Assembly (NCBI GenBank): GCA_030682835.1
Contig: JAUXNG010000063.1
Location: 44,094 to 108,093, forward strand
Origin: Hydrogenophaga sp.
GTDB taxonomy: Bacteria; Pseudomonadota; Gammaproteobacteria; Burkholderiales; Burkholderiaceae_C
Length of the DNA stretch: 64,000 nt
Direction: 5' to 3'
Shown: positions 18,770 through 27,822 of the stretch, in pieces
How positions within the stretch are numbered: position 1 is the stretch's first letter
Layout of the letters: each line of letters opens with the position of its first letter
Notes under the pieces: generated by a model
Told to the model about the DNA's origin: nothing
Database searches by the model: none
Seen by the model: only the letters and a program-made list of their open reading frames with translations
Translations under genes and position numbers: made by a program

Positions 18770-19611
18770 AACCCGTTCAAGGGAACGGCGGCGCGCGGCT
18801 GGCCTGGGCGCTGGCCGCCGCGCTCGCCGTGGCTCCCGCCGCATCCCTTGCGCAGGACAGCACGCGCGCCGACTGGCTGCGCAACCCGGCCATGGGCAAC
18901 TACAAGGCCTACGCCGAGTTCAAGATGGCCAACTACGCCTTCGCCCGCGAGGTGTGGGAAACACTGGCCGAGGTGGGCAATGGCGACGCGCTGTTCAACC
19001 TCGCCATCCTGGCCGAAGACGGTCTTGGCGAACCGCGCAACATGGCCAAGGCCGAGGCGCTCTACACCAGCGCGGCCCAGACGGGCAACTTCAAGGCGCA
19101 GTACCGGCTGGGCATGCTCTACAACGCCGGCCAGCAGCTTCCGCGCGACGTGGAAAAGGCCCGCGTGTACCTCACGCTGGCTGCACAAGGCGGCGACAAG
19201 GACGCGCTCGCCACCCTGGCCACGCTGGGCCAGCCCTCTTCATCGCTCACGCCATACCAGCAGGCAGAGTGGTTCAGCGCGAGCGGGCAGCACACCGAGG
19301 CGGCTGCGCTGTACACCCAGCTCGCCGCGGCCGGAGACGCGCGTGCGCAGACCCGCCTGGCCTGGATGTTTGAAGCCGGCCGTGGCGTGCCGCGCAGCCT
19401 GCCCGAAGCGGCCTGGCGTTTCGAACTCGCAGCACGCGCCGGCGAGCCCGAGGCCCAATATGCGCTGGCCGTGATGCACCGCACCGGACAGGGCCGCGAG
19501 CGCGACCTGGCGCAGAGCCTGACCTGGCTGCGCCTGGCCGCGGCCCAAGCCTACCCGGCGGCCGTAGCGGCGCTGGCGTCCACCGAAGAAGCTCAGGGGC
19601 AGGCCCGCTGA
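18766..19611 (+). CDS. Sel1-repeat/TPR-like exported protein
   Basis: Repeats such as AQTGNFKAQYRLGMLYNAG and AARAGEPEAQYALAVMHRTG; ATGA overlap with the cytochrome gene. Confidence 0.8.
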   Translation: MKPVQGNGGARLAWALAAALAVAPAASLAQDSTRADWLRNPAMGNYKAYAEFKMANYAFAREVWETLAEVGNGDALFNLAILAEDGLGEPRNMAKAEALYTSAAQTGNFKAQYRLGMLYNAGQQLPRDVEKARVYLTLAAQGGDKDALATLATLGQPSSSLTPYQQAEWFSASGQHTEAAALYTQLAAAGDARAQTRLAWMFEAGRGVPRSLPEAAWRFELAARAGEPEAQYALAVMHRTGQGRERDLAQSLTWLRLAAAQAYPAAVAALASTEEAQGQAR

Positions 19612-19620
19612 TCCACCCTT

Positions 19621-20424
19621 TCAGCGCACCCACTCGGCGCGCAGCACGCCCCCGGTGAGAAAACCGCTGGGCACTTTTTCCTCGCGTTCGAGTTTCACCA
19701 GTCCCTTGCCTTTGCAGTACCACTCGCGGCTGACCAGGGGCACATCGGTGAAGCCGTTGACCGGGTCGGTGTAGAGGTTCAGCCGCGCTTCACCCAGCAC
19801 CCGCAGGCACGGCGCGTGAGTGCCACCGTCGGCCAGGGTCACCGTGTCGTCCACGGCTTCGATGCGCCAGGTCATCTGTGCCTTGTGCGTGTACTTCAGA
19901 TCGCGCGGGTGCTCGTTCCGGCGCTGTATCAGGTAAGGCACGGTCGTCGTGCTCCATTCCGTGCCCACCTCATAAGGCGCTTTCAGCACCCACACCGGCT
20001 CGGCGTCCGCGGTGGGTTGTTCGTCGATGTCCGTGCGCGTGGCCACGCGTCGAATACCGGTCTCGTCGCTCAGCAGGTAGTAGCTCACGCCAGCCGAGTG
20101 GTGGCGCACGGCCAGCTGCTGTTCCTGAAACGTCTCGGGTGCGGTCACCCGCAGGGTCCACTTCTCGCCCTCGCGCGGCTCCTCGCCGGTGTACTGCACG
20201 GCCAGCGTCTGCTCGTCGCCCTCGCGCAACGGGAACCAGTCGTTGCCCAGGTCGCGATTGCTGCAGCCCGTGGTCAGCAGGAGGCACGTAGCAGACGCGC
20301 AGGCCAACGCCCGAGCGGCTGCCGAGTGCGGCCAGACGCACCGTGGAACCGGCTTAGCCGGGCCACTGGTGCGGTCCCCCCCCTCGGGGGGGACGACGCG
20401 AAGCGGCGCAGGGGGGGCCATCAT
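19621..20424 (-). CDS. Putative lipoprotein of unknown function (start uncertain)
   Basis: Lipobox-like LLLTTGC after a repeat-derived N-terminus; last gene of the extended pqq operon. Confidence 0.6.
   Translation of the reverse strand: MMAPPAPLRVVPPEGGDRTSGPAKPVPRCVWPHSAAARALACASATCLLLTTGCSNRDLGNDWFPLREGDEQTLAVQYTGEEPREGEKWTLRVTAPETFQEQQLAVRHHSAGVSYYLLSDETGIRRVATRTDIDEQPTADAEPVWVLKAPYEVGTEWSTTTVPYLIQRRNEHPRDLKYTHKAQMTWRIEAVDDTVTLADGGTHAPCLRVLGEARLNLYTDPVNGFTDVPLVSREWYCKGKGLVKLEREEKVPSGFLTGGVLRAEWVR
20335..20424 (-). repeat. Dispersed stop-proximal repeat (copy 5)
   Basis: On minus strand: TGGCCCCCCTGCGCCGCTTCGCGTCGTCCCCCCCGAGGGGGG...GGCCCGGCTAAGCCGGTTCCACGG, at the stop of the upstream gene. 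Confidence 0.65.
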
Positions 20425-20945
20425 TTCTCCGGTAGCTGGGCGCGCGGCAGGTCGCTCAGCTTGATGTCCACCCGGTCGTTGCTGGCGGGCAGCAACCAGG
20501 CCAGGCCGCCCTGGCCGCGCTTGGGCTCAGTGCTGCCCATCTGGGTGTTGCCTTCGCGCGCCTTCTTGATGCCGTCGCCCAGAATGCGGTGCAGGTCCTT
20601 CTCGTAGGGCAGGCGGTGCACGCGCGGCATCTCCAGCGGGGCGTTGTCCTTCATGGGATTGACCCAGATGTAGATGGCGCCCTTGTGTCCTCGCCCGGGG
20701 CTGGGCTCGTCGAACACGGCCGAGAGCAGCACGAAGCGCCGGGGGAGGGCGTCGTCGCTGGGCCAGCCGGAAACCCCTTGCAGTGTCTGGTGACCAAAAG
20801 CATAGAAGCCGCTCACCAGCAACACGCCCGCGGCTTTTACCCCCCAGTGCCAGCGCGTGGCCAGGCACAGGCACAGGAGCAGAAAGGCCAGCAAGGCGTA
20901 GACGATGGCGAGCAGCAGGAGCTGGGACGAGACGGCAGGGATCAT
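20421..20945 (-). CDS. Hypothetical membrane protein
   Basis: N-terminal hydrophobic helices; in pqq-linked operon. Confidence 0.6.
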   Translation of the reverse strand: MIPAVSSQLLLLAIVYALLAFLLLCLCLATRWHWGVKAAGVLLVSGFYAFGHQTLQGVSGWPSDDALPRRFVLLSAVFDEPSPGRGHKGAIYIWVNPMKDNAPLEMPRVHRLPYEKDLHRILGDGIKKAREGNTQMGSTEPKRGQGGLAWLLPASNDRVDIKLSDLPRAQLPEK

Positions 20946-20988
20946 CGGGTCGGCCGGGTGGGTGGGGTGGCGGGGAGGTCGCGTGGTG

Positions 20989-21609
20989 TCACAGGCCGGC
21001 CCGCTGCACGATGATGAGGGGGCGGGTGTTGAGGTCGAGCACACGGCCGCTGTCGTCGATGCTGAAGCGCACCAGCGTGCGCTCGTCGCCCTTGCGCGGA
21101 ATCTGCTGCGTGCCGGTGTAAATGATCTCGGCCTGCGGGTTCACTTTCACCACCGCCACGCTCACGTCCACCGGCTGCTGGTCGCGCGAGTCGTAGTAAT
21201 GGGCGTTGACCACGTATTCGCCCGGCACCAGCCCGCGCAGGGTGACGATTTCCTGGCGCACCGGGCTGGAGATTTCCCGTCCGTTGACCAGCACGCTGTT
21301 GTTCTTCGCGCCCCTGTCGTCGCGGTCGAGGTGCAGCATGCCGGCGTCGCGCTGGCGGAACCAGAGCGTCTTGCCGCCGGGCTCCAGCACCCAGGCGTCG
21401 ATGTCGTTGGGGTTGTGGTCGGGCCAGCTGACGGTGATGAGAAATTCGGCCTTGGCCGGTACGTCACCCGCCCTGCGGGCCTTCGGGTTGAAGGCCAGCA
21501 GGGCGATGACAAAACAGAAAACGAAGGCGATCAACATGTTGAACAACATGTCGTAGAACGGGTCGGTCTCGGTGTCACGAACCGCGCGGCCGATCGCCAT
21601 GGGCTGCAT
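20989..21609 (-). CDS. ExbD/MotB-like TM protein with DUF2135-like beta-sandwich periplasmic domain
   Basis: DPFYDMLFNMLIAFVFCFVIALLAF resembles the ExbD TM with conserved Asp; then VSWPDHNPNDIDAWVLEPGGKTLWF. Confidence 0.6.
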   Translation of the reverse strand: MQPMAIGRAVRDTETDPFYDMLFNMLIAFVFCFVIALLAFNPKARRAGDVPAKAEFLITVSWPDHNPNDIDAWVLEPGGKTLWFRQRDAGMLHLDRDDRGAKNNSVLVNGREISSPVRQEIVTLRGLVPGEYVVNAHYYDSRDQQPVDVSVAVVKVNPQAEIIYTGTQQIPRKGDERTLVRFSIDDSGRVLDLNTRPLIIVQRAGL

Positions 21610-22366
21610 CCTGGTGGGGGGATGGGACGGTTTGACGTGTCGGGAGGGGTGCGGCGAGCGTGTCGGCCACCAGGGCATCGGCAAAGCGGTCGAGCCGCAT
21701 CAGCTGCAGGCCGAGCAGAATGTTGCCGGCCAGCCCGGTGACGGTGGTGAGCAGCGCGATGCCCAGGCCGCCCGTGAGGTTCTTGAGCAGTTGCGACGAC
21801 TGGCTGGGGTCGAAGCTGTTCATCTGGCCCAGCTCGAGCGCGAGGATGGAAAACCCGATCACCTTGCCCAGCAGTCCCAGCTTGAGCTGGATGCCGTTGA
21901 GCCACCAGGCCATTTCGTGCGGGCCGTGGGCGCGCTCGCCCAGAACCTGCAGCCAGATGCTGTGGTCGGCACCGGGCCGGGCGCAACCCTCGTGGTATTC
22001 GGTGCTCCAGCTGGGCGGCGCGGCGGCAGCAGCTGGCCCAGCGAGTTGCTCGTCGAGGCGCACGCGCTGCTGGCCCAGCACCCAGGCGCGACGACCGGCC
22101 CAGGCCGAGCAGCCCGTGAACAGCAGCACGATGGTGACGGTCAGACCGGTCGGGTCGGCGTTCACCAGCCGGTGCCAGGCGCCGGCCTGCCAGAGCAGCC
22201 ACGCGCCGAACAGCAGCAGGCCCATATAGGCCAGCCAGAGCAGGAACAGGCCGTGCGGCTGGCGCTCCAGCGCGAGCGCCGAATGGCCGGCGCCCGGGAT
22301 GCGGCTCACCAGTGCGGCGCCCAGCATGCGGTGCTGGGGGTTGCTGGCGTTGGCAACGGGTGTCAT
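21575..22366 (-). CDS. MotA/TolQ/ExbB-like proton channel protein
   Basis: Three or four hydrophobic segments with GGLGIALLTTVTGLAGNILLGLQLMRL, typical of the ExbB/TolQ TM2-TM3 region; overlaps pqqE stop. Confidence 0.65.
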   Translation of the reverse strand: MTPVANASNPQHRMLGAALVSRIPGAGHSALALERQPHGLFLLWLAYMGLLLFGAWLLWQAGAWHRLVNADPTGLTVTIVLLFTGCSAWAGRRAWVLGQQRVRLDEQLAGPAAAAAPPSWSTEYHEGCARPGADHSIWLQVLGERAHGPHEMAWWLNGIQLKLGLLGKVIGFSILALELGQMNSFDPSQSSQLLKNLTGGLGIALLTTVTGLAGNILLGLQLMRLDRFADALVADTLAAPLPTRQTVPSPHQDAAHGDRPRGS

Positions 22367-23523
22367 GCGCCGGGCATCGGGTGCAGCGCACGCGACTCGG
22401 CGTCGCTGCGGAACACGATCGGAATGCTGCGCCGCGTTGGCGCCTGCTTCACCAGTTGCACCACCATTTCATGGTGCGGCGACTTGCTGCACACCGGGTC
22501 GGCTTCGGTTGGGTCGCCGGTGATCATGAAAGCCTGGCAGCGGCAGCCCCCAAAGTCTTTGTGGCGTTCGTCGCAGCTGCGGCAGGGCGCCTTCATCCAG
22601 CTGTCACCGCGGAACGCATTGAAGGCGGTGCTGCGCTGCCAGATGTCGGCAATCGACGTGTCCTTCACGTTGGGCAGCTGCAGGCCGGGCAGGTCGCGTG
22701 CGTTGTGGCAGGGCATGGCCAGGCCATCGGGGGCGATGGAAAGGAACACCGAGCCCCAGCCGTTCATGCAGGCCTTGGGGCGCTCCTCGAAATAGTCGGG
22801 CACCACGAACAGCACACGGGTTTTCGGGCCGCTGGTGCCCTCCTGTTCGGCGCGGAAGCGGTTGACTTCCGCCTCGGCTTGCTGCAATTCGTCGCGGGTG
22901 GGCATGAGGTGGTCGCGGTTGATCCAGGCCCAGCCGTAGTACTGCGTGTTGGCCAGTTCCAGGTATTCGGCTTCCAGCGCCACGGCCATCTCGATGATCT
23001 TGCGCACATGCGGCAGGTTGTGGCGGTGCAGCACGCAGTTCATCACCATCGGCCAGTCGTGCTGCTTGATCAGCCGGGCCACGCGCTGCTTCAGCTCGAA
23101 GGTCCTGGTGTGGCTGAGGAAGTCGTTCAGCTCTCTGGTGGAATCCTGGAAAGAAAGCTGCACATGGTCCAGCCCGGCGTCCTTGAGTCTTTGCGCACGC
23201 ACGGGCGTGAGACCCACGCCGGAGGTGATGAGGTTGGTGTAGTAGCCCAGGCGGTGCGCTTCCTGCACCAGTTCTTCCAGGTCGTCGCGCAGCAGCGGCT
23301 CGCCGCCGGAAAAGCCCAGTTGCGCAGCGCCCAGTTTGCGCGCCTGCTGCATCACGTCGACCCACTGCGCGGTGCTCAGCTCGTCGTTCACCCGCGCGTG
23401 CTGCGTCGGGTTGTAGCAGAACACGCAGTGCAGCGGACACTTGTAGGTGAGCTCGGCCAGCAACCACAGGGGCTGGCCGACCGCAGGCGCGTTTCTGGCG
23501 GTGGGCTCAGTCGATCCAGCCAC
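22363..23523 (-). CDS. pqqE: PQQ biosynthesis radical SAM protein PqqE
   Basis: CPLHCVFCYNP radical-SAM motif, GGEPLLRDDLEEL, C-terminal CRSCDERHKDFGGCRCQAF. Confidence 0.95.
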   Translation of the reverse strand: MAGSTEPTARNAPAVGQPLWLLAELTYKCPLHCVFCYNPTQHARVNDELSTAQWVDVMQQARKLGAAQLGFSGGEPLLRDDLEELVQEAHRLGYYTNLITSGVGLTPVRAQRLKDAGLDHVQLSFQDSTRELNDFLSHTRTFELKQRVARLIKQHDWPMVMNCVLHRHNLPHVRKIIEMAVALEAEYLELANTQYYGWAWINRDHLMPTRDELQQAEAEVNRFRAEQEGTSGPKTRVLFVVPDYFEERPKACMNGWGSVFLSIAPDGLAMPCHNARDLPGLQLPNVKDTSIADIWQRSTAFNAFRGDSWMKAPCRSCDERHKDFGGCRCQAFMITGDPTEADPVCSKSPHHEMVVQLVKQAPTRRSIPIVFRSDAESRALHPMPGA

Positions 23524-23770
23524 GGTGCTGACCTTCTTCGAGGAGTGCTTCGACTTGCGGCTGTATGCCCTGCGCATGGAACGCCTGCTCCAGCTCGGCC
23601 ACGATGGCCTCCAGGCTGCGCACGCCGTCGCAGCGCTTCAGGATTTCGGCCGCACTGTCGTTCAGCTGCACCATGCCTTCCGGGTACAGCAGCACCCAGC
23701 GCGTCTGGGCTTCCTCATACTGCAGTCGGAAGCGGCGCGAGAGTTTCGGATGGGTCGGCAGCGTGCTCAC
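23507..23770 (-). CDS. pqqD: PQQ biosynthesis peptide chaperone PqqD
   Basis: [44 protein letters not shown] (GTG start). Confidence 0.92.
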   Translation of the reverse strand: MSTLPTHPKLSRRFRLQYEEAQTRWVLLYPEGMVQLNDSAAEILKRCDGVRSLEAIVAELEQAFHAQGIQPQVEALLEEGQHRGWID

Positions 23771-24507
23771 TGGCTGGCTTTCTCGATGGCGTCGAGCATG
23801 GTCCACAGGATGTCCAACTTGAACTTCAGGATGTCCAGCGCGCGGTGCTGCGCCTCGCGGGTGGTGAAGTGGTCCAGCGTGACGCGCAGGCCGTGCTCCA
23901 CGTCGCGGCTGGCCAGGGGGATGCGGCTGCGGAAGTAGGCCAGGCCGCTGGCCTCTATCCAGGGGTAGTGCGTGGGCCAGGTGGCCAGGCGGTCCTTGTG
24001 GATCTGCGGCGCGAACATCTCCGTGAGCGAGGAGCACACGGCTTCCTGCCAAGGCGCCTTGGCCGCGAAATTCACATACGCGTCGCAGGCGAAGCGCACG
24101 GCGGGCACCACGCCTTCGAGCGACCAGAGCGATTCCCGGGAGATGCCCACGGCTTCGCCCAGGCGCGTCCAGGCCTCGATGCCGCCGGCGGCCGAACCTT
24201 CATGGTCGCCGTGGTCGCCGTGGCCGTCGTGGTCCAGGATGCGTTCGACCCACAGCCGGCGGTGCGCCCGGTCGGGCATGTTGGCGAGGATGGCGGCGTC
24301 CTTGCGGGGAATGCAGATCTGGTAGTAGAAGCGGTTGGCCACCCAGCAGCGCAGCTCGTCGGGCGTGCAGCCACCGCTGTTCATGCGTACATTGAACGGG
24401 TGGTGGATGTGGTAGCTGCGGCCCTGCTCGCGCAGCTGCGCTTCAAACTCGGCAGGAGACCAGGGCGCCAGACCAGCGTAGGGGCGGGGGATGTGGGCGA
24501 GTTCCAT
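23767..24507 (-). CDS. pqqC: Pyrroloquinoline-quinone synthase PqqC
   Basis: [39 protein letters not shown]. Confidence 0.95.
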   Translation of the reverse strand: MELAHIPRPYAGLAPWSPAEFEAQLREQGRSYHIHHPFNVRMNSGGCTPDELRCWVANRFYYQICIPRKDAAILANMPDRAHRRLWVERILDHDGHGDHGDHEGSAAGGIEAWTRLGEAVGISRESLWSLEGVVPAVRFACDAYVNFAAKAPWQEAVCSSLTEMFAPQIHKDRLATWPTHYPWIEASGLAYFRSRIPLASRDVEHGLRVTLDHFTTREAQHRALDILKFKLDILWTMLDAIEKASQ

Positions 24508-24511
24508 GTGT

Positions 24512-25429
24512 TCAGAATTCGATGTCCATGCCGTCGTGTGCCACGTCGATGCCGTGGCGCGTGAGCAGCGCGCGCTCGGGGCCGTCTTCCACCAGCATGG
24601 GATTGGTGTTGTTGATGTGGATGAGCACCTTGCGCACCGTGGGGGGCAGACGGTCGAGCTGTTCGATCATGCCGCCGGGGCCGCTCTGCGGGAGGTGGCC
24701 CATGTCGAGCGCGGCCTTTTTTGAGAGGCCCTGACGCTGCATCTCGTCGTCGGTCCAGAAGGTGCCGTCCACCAGCACCACGCTGCAGCCGGCCATGAGG
24801 TCCAGCAGATCGGGTGTGACCGAGGCCAGGCCTGGCGCGTAAAACACACGGGCGCCGGTCGCCGGGTTCTGCAGCAGCAGCCCGATGTTGTCGCCCGGGC
24901 GGGGGTTGCCGCGAAAGGGCGAGTAAGGCGGAGGTTTGGACGACAGCGCCACCGTCTGCACCTGCAGGCCGGGCAGGCCGGGCACATCGGCTGTGCGCCC
25001 GTCAATGCCCAGTTCATGCACCGCCACGCCGCAGTAGTGCGACAGGATGCCGGTGATCGGGAAACCGGTCGAAATATCGGAAAAGACCTCGGGCGTGGCC
25101 AGCAAGGGCAGCGGTGTCTGCCGCTCGCGCAGCATCAGCAGGCCGGTGACGTGGTCGATCTGTGCGTCCATGAGCAACACGGCCGCAATGCCGCTGTCGC
25201 GCACAGCGCGGGCCGGCTGCAGCTCGGGGTTGTCACGGATCTGCGTGAGGATGTCGGGCGAGGCGTTCACCAGCAGCCAGTCGACGCCGTCAACGCTGAC
25301 GGCAATGGACGACTGCGTGCGTGCGCGGGCGATCACCGTGCCCTGTCGCACGCCGGTGCAGTTGGCGCAGTTGCAGTTCCACTGCGGAAAACCGCCGCCG
25401 GCCGATGAGCCGAGAACCCGGATGCGCAT
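24512..25429 (-). CDS. pqqB: PQQ biosynthesis protein PqqB
   Basis: [24 protein letters not shown]. Confidence 0.96.
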   Translation of the reverse strand: MRIRVLGSSAGGGFPQWNCNCANCTGVRQGTVIARARTQSSIAVSVDGVDWLLVNASPDILTQIRDNPELQPARAVRDSGIAAVLLMDAQIDHVTGLLMLRERQTPLPLLATPEVFSDISTGFPITGILSHYCGVAVHELGIDGRTADVPGLPGLQVQTVALSSKPPPYSPFRGNPRPGDNIGLLLQNPATGARVFYAPGLASVTPDLLDLMAGCSVVLVDGTFWTDDEMQRQGLSKKAALDMGHLPQSGPGGMIEQLDRLPPTVRKVLIHINNTNPMLVEDGPERALLTRHGIDVAHDGMDIEF

Positions 25430-25448
25430 AGACTGACCGTTCAGTGGG

Positions 25449-25488
25449 AAACAAGAAAAAAGCGCACGCGTTGTGCACCCGTGCGCTT
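25449..25488 (-). terminator. Rho-independent terminator between pqqA and pqqB
   Basis: Minus-strand stem AAGCGCACG-N11-CGTGCGCTT followed by TTTTCTTGTTT. Confidence 0.8.
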
Positions 25489-25509
25489 CTGATTCATCAA
25501 GTCCGCCGA

Positions 25510-25584
25510 TCAGCGGTTGGCGATGTACATGGTGATCTCAAAACCAAAACGCAGGTCGGTGAAAGCGGGGGTGGTCCATTGCAT
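25510..25584 (-). CDS. pqqA: PQQ precursor peptide PqqA (24 aa)
   Basis: [24 protein letters not shown] with conserved E-x3-Y. Confidence 0.96.
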   Translation of the reverse strand: MQWTTPAFTDLRFGFEITMYIANR

Positions 25585-25657
25585 GTTTGTCTCCGGTGGG
25601 TTGGCATGAATCGTGTCTGCAAGCTCGTCAGCACCACTGCACCTCAAGCCGCACGCC

Positions 25658-26776
25658 ATGAACAGCAATAACAATGCCAAGCGCGGGTCCCGGCCGCCGG
25701 CCCCTGCGTCGGCTCGTGGCCAGGCGGCCCGCGGCTGGCCGGCGCCCACCTTTCTGCCCGTGGGCGGGCGACACCGCATGGCCTACCGGCTGGTCGGTGC
25801 TGCGAGCGGAGAGCCCTGGCTGCTGCTGCACGGTGGCCCCGGCGGTGCCTGCCATCCGGGCCTGTTGCAGCCGCTCGACCTCAGCCGCCAGCGCGCCATT
25901 GCGCCGGACCAGCGGGGCTGCGGCGCCAGCCGGCCCCGGGGGTGCACACAGGGAAATCACACGGCTGCACTGGTGGCCGACCTGGAGGCTCTGCGTCAGC
26001 ACCTGGGCCTGGAGCGCTGGAGCCTGCTGGCGGGCTCCTGGGGGACCGTGGTAGCGCTGGCGTACGCGCGTCAGCACCCGAAACGCGTGCAGCGGGTGGT
26101 GTTGCGGGCCGCGTTTGCGCTGAGCCGCCGCGAGATCGCTGGCCTGGTGATGCCGTCGCGCCGTGTGCAGGGCCGGCTCGGCAGTGAAGCGCTCTGGCCG
26201 TCCGCGGCCGGTGCTGCTGTGTCAGCGGTGCTGGCCCGGCTGAGACACCTGCTTCAAAGTGGAACAACCGGTGTTGCAGCCGTGCGCGTGGCGCGGCGCT
26301 GGCAATTGCTGGAATCGGCGGGCGCTGCCGCGGGCATGCGCCGCGCCCTGCGCCACCTGGCTGCCACGCCAGGCAGCGGCCCTGCGCTCGCCGCGGCCCG
26401 GCGGGAGTGGACCGCATTGCAGCGGCGCCAGCGCCGGGCCGTGGCCCGAGCCCGAAGGCCTGCCGTCCACCGCGCCGACCGGGCCGCCCTGCGGGCCTGC
26501 CGCATCCAGTGCCATTACCTGCTGCACCGCGGTTTTGTGCCACCCGGCGGGCTGGACCACGCGGTGCGCGTGCTGGCCCGTGCCGGGGTACCGGTGGACT
26601 GGGTGCACGGCCGCTTCGACGCGATCTGCCCGCCACGCAACAGCCGGCGCTGGGCGGCAGTGGGCGCGCGCGAGCGGGCGCTGGTCACCCTGACCGAGCC
26701 CTTCAGTGGCCACCTGGGCCACGAGCCCGCCATGCTGGCGGCGCTGCGCCAGCGCGTGCGCGGGGCGCGATCATGA
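25658..26776 (+). CDS. Alpha/beta hydrolase, proline iminopeptidase-like
   Basis: [19 protein letters not shown] nucleophile elbow, [16 protein letters not shown]. Confidence 0.75.
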   Translation: MNSNNNAKRGSRPPAPASARGQAARGWPAPTFLPVGGRHRMAYRLVGAASGEPWLLLHGGPGGACHPGLLQPLDLSRQRAIAPDQRGCGASRPRGCTQGNHTAALVADLEALRQHLGLERWSLLAGSWGTVVALAYARQHPKRVQRVVLRAAFALSRREIAGLVMPSRRVQGRLGSEALWPSAAGAAVSAVLARLRHLLQSGTTGVAAVRVARRWQLLESAGAAAGMRRALRHLAATPGSGPALAAARREWTALQRRQRRAVARARRPAVHRADRAALRACRIQCHYLLHRGFVPPGGLDHAVRVLARAGVPVDWVHGRFDAICPPRNSRRWAAVGARERALVTLTEPFSGHLGHEPAMLAALRQRVRGARS

Positions 26777-27822
26777 GTGGCTGGCGCCGCGGCCTCCTGG
26801 CATGCGCATTCGTCGTGGGCAGCCTCGGGTCCGCCGTTGCGAGCGAACCCTTCCACCAACCCGCAGGCTGCGAGGCGGTGGCGGAGCTGCCCTGGCAGGC
26901 AATGGCGCCCGGCATGTGGGTCTGGGCACCGGAAACCCCCGCCGAGGTATCGGTGGCCAACGGTGGACATGTGGCGCCCACCACGCTCGTGCTGGGCGGC
27001 TCAAAGGCGCTGGTGATCGACCCGGGCCCGAGCCACGCTCATGCCTGGCGGGTGCGGGAATCGGTGCGCTGCCGCTTCCGGGCGCGTGTGCGCTGGGTGG
27101 TGAACACCCACGCCCATGCCGAAAACGTGCTGGGCAATTCGGCCTTTGCCGAGGACGTGGCTCAGGGTGCCGTCGAGATCTTGGCCACCGCGGCCACGCG
27201 CGAGGCCATGGCGTTGCGCTGCCCGGCCTGCCTGGCCAGCCTGCGCGCGCGTGTGGGCGATGCCGCCATGGCGGGCACGCGCATCGTGCTGCCCGGGCGC
27301 ACGCTGCTGGCGGGTGACGAATTGCGCGTGGGCGAGCACCGGCTGAAGGTGCTGCCGGTGGAGCAGGGGCACACCGAGGGCGACCTGGTGCTGTGGGAGG
27401 CGGACCGGGGGCTGCTGTGGGCCGGCGGCCTGGTGTACGAAGGCCGTGTGCCGGAACTGGCGCAGGGCCGGCTGGACGACTGGCTGGCGGCCTTGCAGCG
27501 GCTGCAGGCGCTGCGGCCCGCGGTGGTGGTATCGACCGGGGTGTCGCGTGCCGGCCCATCGGGCCTGCCACCCCCAGCCCTGCTGGCGACACTGGCCTAC
27601 CTGCTCGACCTGCGCGCCGCGGTGTTGCAGGCCATGGACGCGGGTCGGCAGCCGCAGGAACCCGGGGTGGCGGCCCTGCCCGCCTACCGCAGCTGGGTGG
27701 GCTACGCCGAGCGGCACGATTTCAATGTGCAGCGGGCCTGGCGCGAACTGGAGCCGGTGTGGATGGACCAGGGTATGCCTCCACCGCCTGCCGACGGCTC
27801 AGCTCAGGACGTCGGGCGGTAG
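26773..27822 (+). CDS. Quinoprotein relay system zinc metallohydrolase (MBL fold) 2
   Basis: MBL motifs NTHAHAENVLGNS, EQGHTEGDLVLWEADRGLLWAGGLVYEGRVP; PQQ context. Confidence 0.75.
   Translation: MSGWRRGLLACAFVVGSLGSAVASEPFHQPAGCEAVAELPWQAMAPGMWVWAPETPAEVSVANGGHVAPTTLVLGGSKALVIDPGPSHAHAWRVRESVRCRFRARVRWVVNTHAHAENVLGNSAFAEDVAQGAVEILATAATREAMALRCPACLASLRARVGDAAMAGTRIVLPGRTLLAGDELRVGEHRLKVLPVEQGHTEGDLVLWEADRGLLWAGGLVYEGRVPELAQGRLDDWLAALQRLQALRPAVVVSTGVSRAGPSGLPPPALLATLAYLLDLRAAVLQAMDAGRQPQEPGVAALPAYRSWVGYAERHDFNVQRAWRELEPVWMDQGMPPPPADGSAQDVGR

Noticed and set aside
22312-24564. 750-aa plus-strand ORF
   Set aside because: Antisense to pqqCDE; GC-driven shadow ORF.
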